Source of the DNA: Rhizobiales bacterium CCH3-A5
GTDB lineage: Bacteria > Pseudomonadota > Alphaproteobacteria > Rhizobiales > Beijerinckiaceae
Assembly: GCA_001556025.1 (NCBI GenBank)
Contig: LSIB01000021.1
Coordinates: 24,879-88,878, forward strand
DNA: 64,000 nt
Reading direction: 5' to 3'
Position 1 is the first letter of the stretch, and every line of letters starts with the position of its first letter. Positions 38,924 to 50,863 of this stretch are shown here, one piece after another. Made by a program: the position numbers and the translations under genes. The notes under the pieces are model-generated. The model saw only the letters and a program-made list of their open reading frames with translations. It was not told where the DNA came from and ran no database searches.

Positions 38924-39535
38924 TCAGCCGCGCGCCAGGGCCTGATCGACCGCATCCGATGCCTCGGACGCGCTCGGCGACTGGCCGGTCAGCTTGGCGA
39001 CGATGGCGACGGCGACCTCGCTGCCGAGCCCCCGCACATTCTGCATCGCGGCGGTCTTGGTCGAGGCGATGGTCGCCTCGGCGGCCGCCAGCTTGGCCGA
39101 AAGCTCCGCCTCGACGACATGGCGGCGCTCTTCCGAAGCCTTGGCTCCGGCGTCGCGAGCCGCCTGGGCGATGCCCTGAGCGTTCTTGCGGGCTTCGGCG
39201 AGTGCGCTCTCATAGGCCTTGGCGGTCTCCTCCGCCTTGGCCTGCATCTGGGCCGCATTGTCGAGATCTCGCGAGATCGTGCCGGCGCGCTCCTCCAGAA
39301 TGGCTCCGACGCGCGGCAGAGCGATCGTCGACATCAGCCAGTAGAGCACGCCGAAGCTGATCGCGAGCCAGAACAGCTGCCCGGCGAAGGTGGTGGCGTC
39401 GAAGGGCGGGAAGGACGCCTTCGCGCCAGGCGCGGTCTGCGCCTGCGCGGGCCCCGCCAGGATCAGGATGGACAGCGCGGCGATCGTCGCGCCGGCCCGC
39501 GCGGTTCCCAAAGACGGTGACGGTCGAACCGGCAT
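38924..39535 (-). CDS. atpF': ATP synthase F0 subunit b' (second b)
   Basis: 203 residues from ATG 39535. An unusually long N-terminus with an extra hydrophobic stretch (GATIAALSILILAGPAQAQ) that resembles a signal peptide precedes FPPFDATTFAGQLFWLAISFGVLYWLMSTIALPRVGAILEER, the conserved b' entry. A coiled coil with two stalk segments follows. Two different b subunits are typical of Alphaproteobacteria and phototrophs and form a heterodimeric peripheral stalk. In-frame codons upstream of 39535 are not needed. Confidence 0.93.
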   Translation of the reverse strand: MPVRPSPSLGTARAGATIAALSILILAGPAQAQTAPGAKASFPPFDATTFAGQLFWLAISFGVLYWLMSTIALPRVGAILEERAGTISRDLDNAAQMQAKAEETAKAYESALAEARKNAQGIAQAARDAGAKASEERRHVVEAELSAKLAAAEATIASTKTAAMQNVRGLGSEVAVAIVAKLTGQSPSASEASDAVDQALARG

Positions 39536-39660
39536 GGCGTGCCTCTCTGGCGCGGAAAAAGTCGCAAGCGCGGAAAAACTTGCAACCGAAGAAGAAGTCG
39601 GACGTGCGCCGGCGGCTCTGGCAGGCACCGGCGCACGGATCGTCAGGCGCTGACCGGGGG

Positions 39661-39888
39661 TCAGAGCACGAACATCAGGACGAGCGCGACGACGAAGCAG
39701 AAGATGCCCAGACCTTCGGCGAGCGCGGCGCCGATGAAGGCGCGACCGAACTGGCCGTCGGCAGCCGAGGGGTTGCGCAGCGCGCCCGACAGGAAGTTGC
39801 CGAAAATGCTGCCGACGCCGATGGCGGCGAGGCCCATTCCGAGGCAGGCGAGGCCAGCGCCGAGATACTTGGCTGCAGTAGCGTCCAT
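39661..39888 (-). CDS. atpE: ATP synthase F0 subunit c
   Basis: 75 residues, a helical hairpin. Helix 1 is glycine-rich ([28 protein letters not shown]), the polar loop is [10 protein letters not shown], and helix 2 holds the proton-binding Glu58 ([20 protein letters not shown]). It forms the c-ring rotor. The acid is Glu and no sodium-specific ligand pattern is apparent, so it is H+-coupled by inference. Confidence 0.98.
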   Translation of the reverse strand: MDATAAKYLGAGLACLGMGLAAIGVGSIFGNFLSGALRNPSAADGQFGRAFIGAALAEGLGIFCFVVALVLMFVL

Positions 39889-39954
39889 GGTCTTTCTCCG
39901 GTGTGTAAAGCAGTTGGAAGGGGGATGAACTCTCGCGATCCTCAGCGTCCCGGC

Positions 39955-40716
39955 TCAGTGGCCGGGATGCAGCGCATCGTTGAGATAGACGCAGGTCAGG
40001 ATCGCGAAGACATAGGCCTGCAGGAAGGCGACGAGGAATTCGAGGGCGGTCAGCGCGACCGCCAGCAGGAGCGGCAGCGGCGCGATGACGTATCCGATGC
40101 CGCCGCTGGCCAGCAGTGCCACGACGAAGCCGCCGAACACCTTGAGCGCGATATGGCCGGCCAGCATGTTGCCGAACAGGCGAAGCGACAGCGAGATCGG
40201 CCGCGAGACGAAGGACACGGCCTCGATCAGCACCATGAACGGCAGGAGCCAGCCGGGCACGCCGGAGGGCACGAACAGCCCGAAGAAATGGCTGCCATGC
40301 TTCATGATGCCGTAGACCAGCACGACGCCGATGACGAGGAAGGCGAAGGCGGCCGTGACGATGATGTGGCTGGTGACGGTGAACGCGCCCGGGATCATGC
40401 CCAGCATGTTGGCCATCAGCACGAACATGAAGAGCGAGAAGACGAACGGGAAGAACACCATCCCCTGCTTGCCCATCACGCCGGTCACGGTGGAGGCGAC
40501 GAATTCGTAGATGATCTCGGCGAGCGACTGCAGGCGGCCGGGAACTGTGGCGCGCTGGCTCGAACCATAGACCATGATGAGCGAGATGGCGGCGACCGTC
40601 AGCACCATGAAGAGCGAGGCGTTGCTGAAGGACAGGTCCAGCCCGAACGGACGCAGGGACACGATCGGCTTGATCTGGAATTGGTAGATCGGATCGATTC
40701 CGCCACCGGCCGCCAT
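39955..40716 (-). CDS. atpB: ATP synthase F0 subunit a
   Basis: 253 residues from ATG 40716 ([14 protein letters not shown]); an upstream in-frame ATG at 40731 is possible. There are five or six membrane helices. The essential arginine is in [19 protein letters not shown], and the second half-channel motif [19 protein letters not shown] closes the protein. It is the proton channel stator next to the c-ring. It follows atpI and precedes atpE by 66 bp. Confidence 0.96.
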   Translation of the reverse strand: MAAGGGIDPIYQFQIKPIVSLRPFGLDLSFSNASLFMVLTVAAISLIMVYGSSQRATVPGRLQSLAEIIYEFVASTVTGVMGKQGMVFFPFVFSLFMFVLMANMLGMIPGAFTVTSHIIVTAAFAFLVIGVVLVYGIMKHGSHFFGLFVPSGVPGWLLPFMVLIEAVSFVSRPISLSLRLFGNMLAGHIALKVFGGFVVALLASGGIGYVIAPLPLLLAVALTALEFLVAFLQAYVFAILTCVYLNDALHPGH

Positions 40717-40761
40717 GGTCAAATCCCTCATGCGCGGCCGGAGAGGGCCGCCCGCTTCAGT

Positions 40762-41115
40762 TCACTCTTTGGTCGAAACGCCAGGACCCGACCGGTGAGT
40801 CGGACGTGCGCCGAGCCGATAGACGGAGCGCAGACCGGCGATGGTTCCGATCACCAGGAAGGCGATCAGCAGGAACGGGGACGTTCCCAGCCACCGGTCT
40901 CCGAGGTACCCCAGAAGGGCGCCCGCGATGATGCCGCCTGCGAGATCGGTGGCGGCCCGAAACCCGGACGACATCGCGCCCGCGAGGGCGCCATCCTGTC
41001 CAGCCCGGGTCGAACCCGGCTTGGCGTCCGCTTCCGCCCGCCCGAGAGCGGATTTCAGCGAGCCCAGTCTCGCGCGCAGCTCCGAATCCGAGGCGTTCTT
41101 ATCGGGTTCCGACAT
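40762..41115 (-). CDS. atpI: ATP synthase assembly protein AtpI
   Basis: 117 residues from ATG 41115. The acidic/polar N-terminal half is followed by two membrane helices (AATDLAGGIIAGALLGYLGDRWLGTSPFLLIAFLVIGTIAGLRSVYRL), the AtpI pattern. It is thought to help c-ring assembly or Mg2+ uptake. It is first gene of the F0 operon, with a promoter candidate 100-130 bp upstream. Confidence 0.92.
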   Translation of the reverse strand: MSEPDKNASDSELRARLGSLKSALGRAEADAKPGSTRAGQDGALAGAMSSGFRAATDLAGGIIAGALLGYLGDRWLGTSPFLLIAFLVIGTIAGLRSVYRLGARPTHRSGPGVSTKE

Positions 41116-41214
41116 GGCGGAAGTTCTCCCCGGACCGTGAGATGCCCACGTTCGGGCCTGGAACAACCATGACCTTGTCTGATCCCGCGCATCGAGCCGT
41201 CGTCAGCACGGCCT

Positions 41215-41243
41215 CCTTTATTGCCCGCTCGGAGCGCTGTCAA
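41215..41243 (-). promoter_or_regulatory. Putative sigma-70-like promoter of the F0 operon
   Basis: On the minus strand TTGACA (41243-41238), a 17-bp spacer and TAAAGG (41220-41215). The intergenic region upstream (41245-41300) is clearly AT-richer than its surroundings. It is placed 100 bp before atpI. Confidence 0.55.
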
Positions 41244-41337
41244 GGCAGGTAGAATGGTATTAACATATTGATATGATTGTAAATTCAGGCCAGATGCGAC
41301 ATTCTTGCCGCATTGCGAAGACGATTGTGGCCTTTTT

Positions 41338-44300
41338 TCAGCCGGCCTCGCGGATGCGCTCCGCCGTATCGAGATCGACCGACACCATTTGGCTGACCCC
41401 GCGCTCGGCCATGGTGACGCCGAAGAGCCGGTCCATCCGCGCCATGGTGATCGGGTTGTGGGTGATCAGGATGAAGCGCGTCTGCGTCGTTCGCGACATC
41501 TCGTCGAGCAGGTCGCAATAGCGTTCGACATTCGCGTCGTCGAGCGGGGCATCCACCTCGTCGAGCACGCAGATCGGCGAGGGATTGGTCAGGAACACCG
41601 CGAAGATCAGCGCGGTCGCGGTCAGGGCCTGCTCGCCGCCCGAGAGCAACGTCATCACCTGCGGCTTCTTGCCGGGCGGCCGCGCGATGATCTCGAGCCC
41701 CGCCTCCAGCGGGTCGTCGGAATCGACCAGCGTCAGTTCGGCCGTGCCGCCGCCGAAGAGCACGCCGAAAAGCTGCTGGAAATGCCCGTTGACGACCTCG
41801 AAGGCGGCCAGCAGCCGCTCGCGCCCCTCGCGGTTGAGCGCGCCGATCGCCTGCCGCAGCCGGCGGATCGCCTCGGCCAGGTCGTCGCGCTCGGCCGACA
41901 GGTTTTCGCGCTTGCCCGTGATCTCCGTCAGCTCGTCCTCTGCGCGCAGGTTCACTGCGCCCAGCCGCTCGCGCTCCGCTTTCAGCCCGGCGAGCCGGCG
42001 CTCGACGACGTCCGCCTGCGGCAGGTCCGCGCCCGGCTGCAGGCCGGCGATCTTGCTCAAGCTTGCCGGCATGGTCTCCAGCCCGTCGGCGATCTGGCGC
42101 TCGACGTCTGTGACGCGCTGGCGCGCCGCCTCCAGCCGGGCTTCCGCCGCGGCGCGGGCCTCGCGGGCACCGGCAAGACCTTCGAGCCCGGCCCGTGCGC
42201 GCCGGTCGGCCTCGGCCAGCGCGACCTCGCCCGCCGCCAGCGCATCGGCGGCCGCGCGTCGCGCCGCCTCCGCCGTTTCGATTTCGGCGAGCAGCCGACG
42301 GCGTTCGACGAGATAGGTGTCGGGCGCCTCCAGCAGCGCCGCCTGCTCTGCCGAAATCGCATCGATTCGCCCGCGCATCTCCTCCGCGCTCCGGCCGCTG
42401 GCGGTGGACCGGTCCCTCCAGGCCGCGATCTCGGTCGCGATCGCAGCGCGCCGCCTTGTCCTCAGTTCCGCCTCGCGCGCCAGGGTCTGCACCCGAGCGC
42501 GGGCATCCGACGCCGCCGCGCGGCGCTCTCCGAGCACGGCGCGCGCCTGCAGCAGGGCATGGTCGAGCTCGGTCGAGGGCGGCAGGGCGGCGATGGCCTC
42601 CTCCTGCGCCGCCGCTTGCGCCGCCGCTTCCACGATGCTCTGGCCGAGCCGGCCGATCGCCTCGGTCAGCGCCGAGCGGCGCGCCGCGACCTCGCCGGCC
42701 TTGCGTTCGGCCGCCGCAAGCTGCTCGCGGGCCTGGTCGAGCCCGCGCCTTGCCAGCCGCGCCGCCTCCAGCGCCGCGCTTTCGGATTGTGCGGCCTGTC
42801 GCGAGGCCAGCGCCGCCGCATCGAGTTCGTCGCGTGCGGTCTCGGCCGCCTCGCGGGCGGCTTGCGCCTCACGTTCGAGGTCGCCGAGCCGGTTCTTCTC
42901 GGCCAACCGCCGCGCGGCAGGCGAGGGCGCTTCGGCCGCACTGGCAAATCCGTCCCAGCGCCAGATGTCGCCCTCGCGGGAAACCAGCCGCTGGCCGGGC
43001 TTCAGCATCTCGCGCAGCCGCTGGCCGTCGCCGCGCGACACCACGCCAATCTGCGCCAGTCGCCGCGCCAGCGCGGCCGGCGCGCGGACATGGCGTCCCA
43101 GCGGCTCGACGCCGTCCGGCAGCGCCGGATCGTCGATGCCGGGCGTCGTCTCGCGCCAATGCGTCGGCGCGGCGGTGTCGGTCGCGGCGTCGAGATCGTC
43201 GCCGAGCGCCGCCCCCAGCGCCGTCTCAAACCCCTTGGCGACGCCGATCGCCTCGATCACGGCCGGAAACAGGTCGCCGGCGGCGGGCGCGAGCAGCTTC
43301 TGCAGCGTCCGGATTTCGGTCTCCAGCCGCTGCGCCTTCCGGTCGGCCTCGGCCAAAGGGCTGCGCAACTGCGTTTCCCGATCGCGAGCCGTGGCGAGCG
43401 CGCCGCGCGCCGCCGTGGCTGCGGCGTCCGCCTTTGCCATCGCCGCCTCGGCGGTCGCGACGCCTTGGCGCAGCGCCTCCAGCGGCGTCGCGGCGCTGCC
43501 GGCGTCGAGCGCCGCCTGATCGCGCAGCAGCTTTTCACGCTCGCCCGTCGCCCGCGTCTCGCGCTCCCGCGCCTCGCGAAGCGCCCGTTCGAGCGCGCCG
43601 CGCCGCGCAGTCAATTCGGCGGCCTGGGTCTGGCGCGCGGCATGCTCGGTTTCGGCCTGACCAAGCGCGACCTCGGTCTCGCTCAGCGCCAGACCGGCTG
43701 CCTCGGCGGTCGTTGACGCGCCCTCGCCATCGGCCTTGAGCGCATCATCCTCTGCGCCGAGCCGCGCGAGGCTCTCTCCGGCGTCGCGTGCGATCGCGTC
43801 CTGCCGCACGAGGTCTCCCTGCAGTTCGATCAGCCGCCGGCCCAGTTCGTCGGCGCGCAGTTTGGCGCGGCGGTTCTCGGCCTCGATCTCGTCGAGACCG
43901 CGCTTGAGCCGGACCAGCCCCGCCGCAGCCCCGGCCTCGCTCTCGCGCAGCGCCGGCAGGCCATGCGCCGCGACCGCCTGCAGCCGCGCGGCCTCGGCCT
44001 GCAGACCGGTCTGGTCGGCGACGGCGCGGACGGCCGCCTCCAGCGCCTGTTCGGCCTGTGCGGCCTGCATCCGTGCCTCGTGATGGGCGATCAGCGCGAG
44101 CGTCGCTTCCGCCCGGCGGATGTCGGCGGCGAGACTGCGATAGCGCGAGGCCTGCCGCGACTGGCGCTGCAGCGCCTCGATCTGCTGGTCGATCTCGCCC
44201 AGCACGTCCTCCAGCCGGGTCAGATTGTCCTCGGCCCCGCGCAGGCGCAACTCGGCTTCGTGGCGGCGGCTGTGCAGCCCGGCGATGCCTGCCGCATCCT

Positions 44301-44793
44301 CCAGGATGCGCCGGCGCGATTGCGGCTTGGCCGAGATGATCTCGCTGATCTGCCCCTGCCGCACCAGCGCGGGCGAGCGCGCGCCCGTCGCCGCATCCGC
44401 GAACAGGAGCTGCACGTCCCGCGCGCGGACCTCCTTGCCGTTGACGCGATAGGTCGAGCCCTCCTCGCGCTCGATCCGGCGCGTGACTTCGAGGACGTCG
44501 GTCTCGTTGAAGGCGGCCGGGGCTTTCCGGTCGCTGTTGTCCAGCGTCAGCGCCACTTCGGCCATGTTGCGGCCGGGCCGCTCGCTGGAGCCCGCGAAGA
44601 TGACGTCGTCCATGCCCGAGCCGCGCATGTTCTTGAACGAGCTTTCGCCCATCACCCAGCGCAGCGCCTCGACGAGATTGGACTTGCCGCAGCCATTGGG
44701 CCCGACGACGCCGGTCAGCCCCGGCTCGATCAAAAATTCGGTCGGCTCGACGAAGGTCTTGAAGCCGGAGAGTTTCAGACGCGTCAGCTGCAT
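41338..44793 (-). CDS. smc: Chromosome segregation protein SMC
   Basis: 1151 residues, the full bacterial SMC length. The Walker A GPNGCGKSN is near residue 32; long Ala/Glu/Arg coiled coils flank a central hinge. The ABC signature LLSGGEQALTATAL and Walker B CVLDEVDAPLDDANVERY lie in the last 120 residues. It works with ScpA/ScpB to condense and resolve chromosomes. The dsbA gene lies upstream on the same strand, with a family A palindrome between them; the dsbA-smc neighbourhood is usual in Alphaproteobacteria. Confidence 0.97.
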   Translation of the reverse strand: MQLTRLKLSGFKTFVEPTEFLIEPGLTGVVGPNGCGKSNLVEALRWVMGESSFKNMRGSGMDDVIFAGSSERPGRNMAEVALTLDNSDRKAPAAFNETDVLEVTRRIEREEGSTYRVNGKEVRARDVQLLFADAATGARSPALVRQGQISEIISAKPQSRRRILEDAAGIAGLHSRRHEAELRLRGAEDNLTRLEDVLGEIDQQIEALQRQSRQASRYRSLAADIRRAEATLALIAHHEARMQAAQAEQALEAAVRAVADQTGLQAEAARLQAVAAHGLPALRESEAGAAAGLVRLKRGLDEIEAENRRAKLRADELGRRLIELQGDLVRQDAIARDAGESLARLGAEDDALKADGEGASTTAEAAGLALSETEVALGQAETEHAARQTQAAELTARRGALERALREARERETRATGEREKLLRDQAALDAGSAATPLEALRQGVATAEAAMAKADAAATAARGALATARDRETQLRSPLAEADRKAQRLETEIRTLQKLLAPAAGDLFPAVIEAIGVAKGFETALGAALGDDLDAATDTAAPTHWRETTPGIDDPALPDGVEPLGRHVRAPAALARRLAQIGVVSRGDGQRLREMLKPGQRLVSREGDIWRWDGFASAAEAPSPAARRLAEKNRLGDLEREAQAAREAAETARDELDAAALASRQAAQSESAALEAARLARRGLDQAREQLAAAERKAGEVAARRSALTEAIGRLGQSIVEAAAQAAAQEEAIAALPPSTELDHALLQARAVLGERRAAASDARARVQTLAREAELRTRRRAAIATEIAAWRDRSTASGRSAEEMRGRIDAISAEQAALLEAPDTYLVERRRLLAEIETAEAARRAAADALAAGEVALAEADRRARAGLEGLAGAREARAAAEARLEAARQRVTDVERQIADGLETMPASLSKIAGLQPGADLPQADVVERRLAGLKAERERLGAVNLRAEDELTEITGKRENLSAERDDLAEAIRRLRQAIGALNREGRERLLAAFEVVNGHFQQLFGVLFGGGTAELTLVDSDDPLEAGLEIIARPPGKKPQVMTLLSGGEQALTATALIFAVFLTNPSPICVLDEVDAPLDDANVERYCDLLDEMSRTTQTRFILITHNPITMARMDRLFGVTMAERGVSQMVSVDLDTAERIREAG

Positions 44794-44822
44794 GGGCGCG
44801 CAGCCCTGTCGTCAACCTCTGC

Positions 44823-44929
44823 CGACATCCCGGACAAGCCGCGAAGCGGCGCTGATCCGGGATCCATCGTAAGGCACGACGGCGCTTTACGATGGATCCC
44901 GGCGCTCCGCTTCGCTGCGTCCGGGATGG
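44823..44929. repeat. Palindromic intergenic repeat, family A copy 3
   Basis: GACATCCCGGACAAG at the left and CGTCCGGGATGG at the right, with inner GGGATCCATCGT and ACGATGGATCCC arms. It is placed between dsbA and smc, 30 bp before the smc start codon. Confidence 0.85.
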
Positions 44930-44967
44930 TGTGGAAAGGGGAGTGGAGGCGCGGCAGGCGCGCCTCT

Positions 44968-45588
44968 TCAGCCCGCGAGAAGCGGGGCCAAAATCTTGTC
45001 GAATTCGGCGATCGAGAGCGCACCTGAATGCTTCTGCCCGTTGATGAAGAAGGTCGGCGTCGAGTTCACGCCAGCCTTCGCGCCACGATCCTTCACGGCT
45101 GTGACGGCGTCATAGATATCCTGCCTTTTCAAGCAGGCCTCGAACGATTCCTGTGTGAAACCGGCCTGTTTCACCATCGCGGACAGCGCATCGACCGGCT
45201 TGTCGGTGAAGGCCCAGACCTTCTGCTGCTCGAACAGCATGTCGGTCATGGCGACGTATTTGTCGTTGCCGTTGCAGCGCGACAGCATGAAGCCGGCGGT
45301 GGCCAGCGGATCGAGCGGGAATTCGCGCAGGGTGAAGCGCGCCTTGCCGCTGTCGATGTATTTCGCCTTCAGCGCTGGCCAGGTGTCCTTGTGGAAATTG
45401 GCGCAATGCCCGCAGGTGAGCGAGGCGTATTCGATGATCGTGACCTTCGCATTGGCGTCCCCCAGCCAGACATCGCCGAGCGGCCCGGCGGTGGTCAGGT
45501 CTGACTGCGCCTGCGCGGCCGGCTGGCTGAGCAGGGTGGCGGCGGCGATCCCGGCTGCGCCGGTCAGGAGCTGTCGCCTGTTGGTCAT
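44968..45588 (-). CDS. DsbA family thiol:disulfide oxidoreductase with Tat-like signal
   Basis: 206 residues from ATG 45588, with GAGGA 8-12 nt upstream. The leader TNRRQLLTGAAGIAAATLLS has a twin-arginine RRQLL motif, suggesting Tat export. The mature domain has CGHC in YASLTCGHCANFHKDTWP, the DsbA/thioredoxin-like active site, and the cis-Pro in NSTPTFFINGQ. DsbA-like proteins of this type (Com1/ScsC group) oxidise or isomerise periplasmic disulfides. The longer frame upstream covers the dciA gene and is not used. Confidence 0.92.
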   Translation of the reverse strand: MTNRRQLLTGAAGIAAATLLSQPAAQAQSDLTTAGPLGDVWLGDANAKVTIIEYASLTCGHCANFHKDTWPALKAKYIDSGKARFTLREFPLDPLATAGFMLSRCNGNDKYVAMTDMLFEQQKVWAFTDKPVDALSAMVKQAGFTQESFEACLKRQDIYDAVTAVKDRGAKAGVNSTPTFFINGQKHSGALSIAEFDKILAPLLAG

Positions 45589-45680
45589 CGTCTTCGTCCT
45601 CGAAACGGTCAAATCGGTTGCGGCGACCATACTGGCCAACAGGATTGTGGCAAGATCGGTTCGGTGCGGCGTGGCCGCGC

Positions 45681-46175
45681 TCACGAAGCCGTGTCGGCGG
45701 GCGCGCTCTTGCGCTGCGCGATCGCCGCGCCCAGCCGCTCCAGCGCCGCCCGCAGATCGGGATCGGCGACGCCGGAGACCTGGCCGGCGATGCGTTGGAG
45801 CGTCGCGGCGTCGGGCGGAGCGGGCCTGGCCTTTGCCGCCGACGGCGCAACCGGTCCCTGCTTGAGTACAAGCTTGCCGACCGCGCGCCAGCCGAGATGC
45901 GTGTTGACCCGCTCCAGCACAATCGGTGCGGCCTGCTGCATGTCGAGCGCGAACGCGCCCTCGACCCGCACGACCAATGTCGCGGGCTCCGGCGTCTCGC
46001 CGGGCGCGGGCCGCCTTCGCGGCCAGTCGATCTTCAGCGGCCGCGAGCGGTTGCTGAGCCGCTCGCCAACGATCTCGGGCCAGAGCGCGACGATGGCGCG
46101 GCCGGCAAAACCCTGCGCCTTCAGGGCCGGCGCGAGGCAGTCGTCGATCAGGTCTGCGAGGGGTCTGGCGGGCAT
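45681..46175 (-). CDS. DciA family protein (DUF721)
   Basis: 164 residues from ATG 46175. The N-terminal half is the DUF721/DciA KH-like domain: LADLIDDCLAPALKAQGFAGRAIVALWPEIVGERLSNRSRPLKID, followed by TLVVRVEGAFALDMQQAAPIVLERVNTHLG. DciA helps load the DnaB helicase in bacteria lacking DnaC. The C-terminus is Pro/Ala-rich with a short helical end. It lies next to dsbA and is divergent from mutY over 71 bp. Confidence 0.88.
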   Translation of the reverse strand: MPARPLADLIDDCLAPALKAQGFAGRAIVALWPEIVGERLSNRSRPLKIDWPRRRPAPGETPEPATLVVRVEGAFALDMQQAAPIVLERVNTHLGWRAVGKLVLKQGPVAPSAAKARPAPPDAATLQRIAGQVSGVADPDLRAALERLGAAIAQRKSAPADTAS

Positions 46176-46246
46176 GGGCCACTCTAGGCCGGCCGGCGCG
46201 ACGCAGCAACGTTTGCAGGCTTGTCGCGCCGCGCTAAACCCTTGGC

Positions 46247-48512
<2,266 letters not shown>

Positions 48513-48683
48513 TTACGCAACTTCAACGTGAGCGATCATGCCCGGTCAGGGTAAAAGCCGGGTTTCCGGTTTGAAAAAAATGCGTCCCATTCTGGGGCTG
48601 CAGATTTTGCCCATTGCATTGGCTGGCAAAGGGAAATCCCTAAGCGCGGGTTAACGCGCGGAGGGTTTTCGCGGGGCCTTCCT

Positions 48684-48742
48684 CGTCATGGTCGCCCTTG
48701 TGGCGAGCATCCACGTCCTGTGGTCGGGACAAGCCCATGACG
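48684..48742. repeat. Palindromic intergenic repeat, family C
   Basis: CGTCATGGTCGCCCTTGTGG at the left and CGGGACAAGCCCATGACG at the right form an imperfect palindrome just downstream of rnhB. It is the only copy recognised in this window; related units are common in Rhizobiales. Confidence 0.65.
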
Positions 48743-48756
48743 GGACTAGCGACGTC

Positions 48757-49368
48757 TCACCGCCGCCAGACGCCCTTCACCGGCGCGAAGGTGTAGCGGT
48801 GCTCGGGGCAGGGGCCCTGCGCCTGCAGCGCGGCCCTGTGCTGCGCCGTGCCGTAGCCGGCATGGCGCGAGAAGCCATAGGCCGGGTAGAGCGCGCAGAG
48901 CCGCGCCATCATCGCGTCGCGCGTCACCTTCGCGACGATGGAGGCCGCCGCGATCGAGCAGGAGAGATTGTCGCCGCCGATGATCGCCTCCACCGGGCAG
49001 ACGAGGACCGGCGGATCGTTGCCGTCGACGAGGACGAAGGCGGGTTTCACCGAGAGCCCAGCGACAGCCCGCCGCATCGCCAGCAGCGTCGCCTGCCTGA
49101 TGTTCAGCGCGTCGATCTCGACGGCTGTCGCGCTGGCGACGCTGACGGCGAGCGCGCTGGCCGCGATCTCGGCGAAGAGCCGCTCGCGCTCGCTCGCGCT
49201 GACGAGCTTCGAATCGCAAAGGCCCACCGGCACGCGCTCGGGATCGAGGATGACCGCGGCCGCGACGACCGGGCCCGCGAGCGGCCCGCGCCCGACCTCA
49301 TCGACGCCGGCGACCGGCCAGAGGCCCTCGGCGATGGCGTGCTTCTCGCGGCTGAAATCGGGGAGCAT
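48757..49368 (-). CDS. rnhB: Ribonuclease HII
   Basis: 203 residues. It removes ribonucleotides embedded in DNA and RNA of hybrids. The signature [21 protein letters not shown] gives the first Asp-Glu pair, FVLVDGND the third acid, and [12 protein letters not shown] the fourth. The C-terminal [21 protein letters not shown] segment is complete. It complements RnhA at 8.7 kb. It lies upstream of ccrM on the same strand, 259 bp away, a frequent alphaproteobacterial arrangement. Confidence 0.97.
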   Translation of the reverse strand: MLPDFSREKHAIAEGLWPVAGVDEVGRGPLAGPVVAAAVILDPERVPVGLCDSKLVSASERERLFAEIAASALAVSVASATAVEIDALNIRQATLLAMRRAVAGLSVKPAFVLVDGNDPPVLVCPVEAIIGGDNLSCSIAAASIVAKVTRDAMMARLCALYPAYGFSRHAGYGTAQHRAALQAQGPCPEHRYTFAPVKGVWRR

Positions 49369-49422
49369 TCGCAGGCTTATGGCCGAGTCGCAGCCGACGA
49401 GCCAGAGCGGGGCGCCGACCTT

Positions 49423-49541
49423 GTCATTCCGGGGCGATCCGCAGGATCGAACCCGGAACCCACGACTGGGCGCCGACCGGAGTCGCTGCCTTTCACCCGG
49501 TCGCGGGTTCCGGGTTCTCGCTCTGCGAGCCCCGGAATGAC
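49423..49541. repeat. Palindromic intergenic repeat, family B, full unit
   Basis: A 13-bp perfect outer inverted repeat (GTCATTCCGGGGC with GCCCCGGAATGAC) and an inner pair AACCCGGAACCC with GGGTTCCGGGTT. It fills the gap between the radical SAM gene end and the rnhB start. A half unit is present at 63805. Confidence 0.85.
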
Positions 49542-49546
49542 AGGTG

Positions 49547-50743
49547 TCAGAACAAGCTCAGCTGCGCCTTCTCCTTCTCCGGCTTGAGAAAGAGATCGCT
49601 GCGCAGCCTCGTGCGCGCGCCGTTGAAGCCGAGCCGCTCCGCCGCCATCTCGAACCTGCGGCCGATCATCCAGGCGTAAGGCCCCGAGCCGACCTGGCGC
49701 TGGCCCCAGGCGGCGTCGTAATCCTTGCCGCCGCGCGTCGAGCGGATCAGCGAGACGACATGGCGCAGCTTGTCGGGGTGGTGCGTCAGCAGCCAGTCCT
49801 GCACCAGATCCTTCACCTCCAGCGGCAGGCGCAGCAGCACATAGCCGGCCTCGGTCGCGCCCGCCGCCTTCGCCGCGTCGAGGATGCGCTCGATCTCATG
49901 CTCGTTGATCGCGGGTATGATCGGTGCGACCAGCACGGTGACGGGGATGCCGGCCTCCGAGAGCCGGCGGATCGTCTCCAGCCGCTTGGCCGGGGATGCG
50001 GCGCGCGGCTCCATCGTGCGCGCGACCTTGGGATCGAGCGTCGTCAGCGACATCGCGACCTTGGCCAGCCCCTGCGCCGCCATGGGCGCGAGGATGTCGA
50101 TGTCGCGCTGGACCAGCGCCGATTTCGTCACGATGCCGACCGGATGGTTGAAACGCTGCAGGACCTCCAGGATCGAGCGCATGATCCGGAGCTTCTTTTC
50201 GATCGGCTGATAGGCGTCGGTGTTGGTGCCGATCGCGATGGTGCGCGGCTGGTAGGATGCGGCCGAGAGCTCCTTCTCCAGCAGCAGCGCCGCATCGGGC
50301 TTGGCCGTCAGCTTGCTCTCGAAATCGAGCCCCGGCGAGAGCCCGAGATAGGCATGGCTCGGCCGGGCGAAGCAGTAGACGCAGCCATGCTCGCAGCCGC
50401 GGTAAGGGTTGATCGAGCGATCGAACGAGATATCGGGCGAGTCATTTCTTGTGATGATGGTGCGCGGCTTCTCGATCGCCACCTCGGTTTTGAACGCTGG
50501 CAATTCGCCGAGGGAGCCCCAGCCGTCATCCTCGCTGACTCGGCTCTCGGCCTCGAAGCGACCGCCCGGATTGATCGTCGCGCCGCGCCCGCGCCGCCGG
50601 TCGGGGTCGATCCGGTGGCCGGCATAGGCGAGCGGATCGAGCGGGGCGACGCGCGCCGAAACCGAGGCCGGCTCGGCGTCGCGCCGCCGCAGCATCTGGG
50701 CGGCGATCGGCCGCGAGGAGGGTCTGGCCTGTGTCATGGGCAC
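49547..50743 (-). CDS. PA0069-type radical SAM protein
   Basis: 398 residues. The cluster motif C-x3-C-x2-C is in [17 protein letters not shown], with the flanking [20 protein letters not shown] start of the SplB-like PA0069 family. [28 protein letters not shown] and [17 protein letters not shown] follow the TIM-barrel order. The SplB spore-photoproduct-lyase relatives repair DNA, but PA0069 members have no assigned substrate. Start ATG 50743 could move to the in-frame ATG at 50737. It is divergent from the short glycosyltransferase-like gene. Confidence 0.92.
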   Translation of the reverse strand: MPMTQARPSSRPIAAQMLRRRDAEPASVSARVAPLDPLAYAGHRIDPDRRRGRGATINPGGRFEAESRVSEDDGWGSLGELPAFKTEVAIEKPRTIITRNDSPDISFDRSINPYRGCEHGCVYCFARPSHAYLGLSPGLDFESKLTAKPDAALLLEKELSAASYQPRTIAIGTNTDAYQPIEKKLRIMRSILEVLQRFNHPVGIVTKSALVQRDIDILAPMAAQGLAKVAMSLTTLDPKVARTMEPRAASPAKRLETIRRLSEAGIPVTVLVAPIIPAINEHEIERILDAAKAAGATEAGYVLLRLPLEVKDLVQDWLLTHHPDKLRHVVSLIRSTRGGKDYDAAWGQRQVGSGPYAWMIGRRFEMAAERLGFNGARTRLRSDLFLKPEKEKAQLSLF

Positions 50744-50863
50744 CGCCGGAGGTCGAAGAGAGCCGGGAATCGGCCGGGATTCATCCTTCGAATGTGAACA
50801 TATCAGGAACGAATTGCAAGTGACAGGATTGCGACATGTTGCGCTGCGTCATAAGGATTGCGC

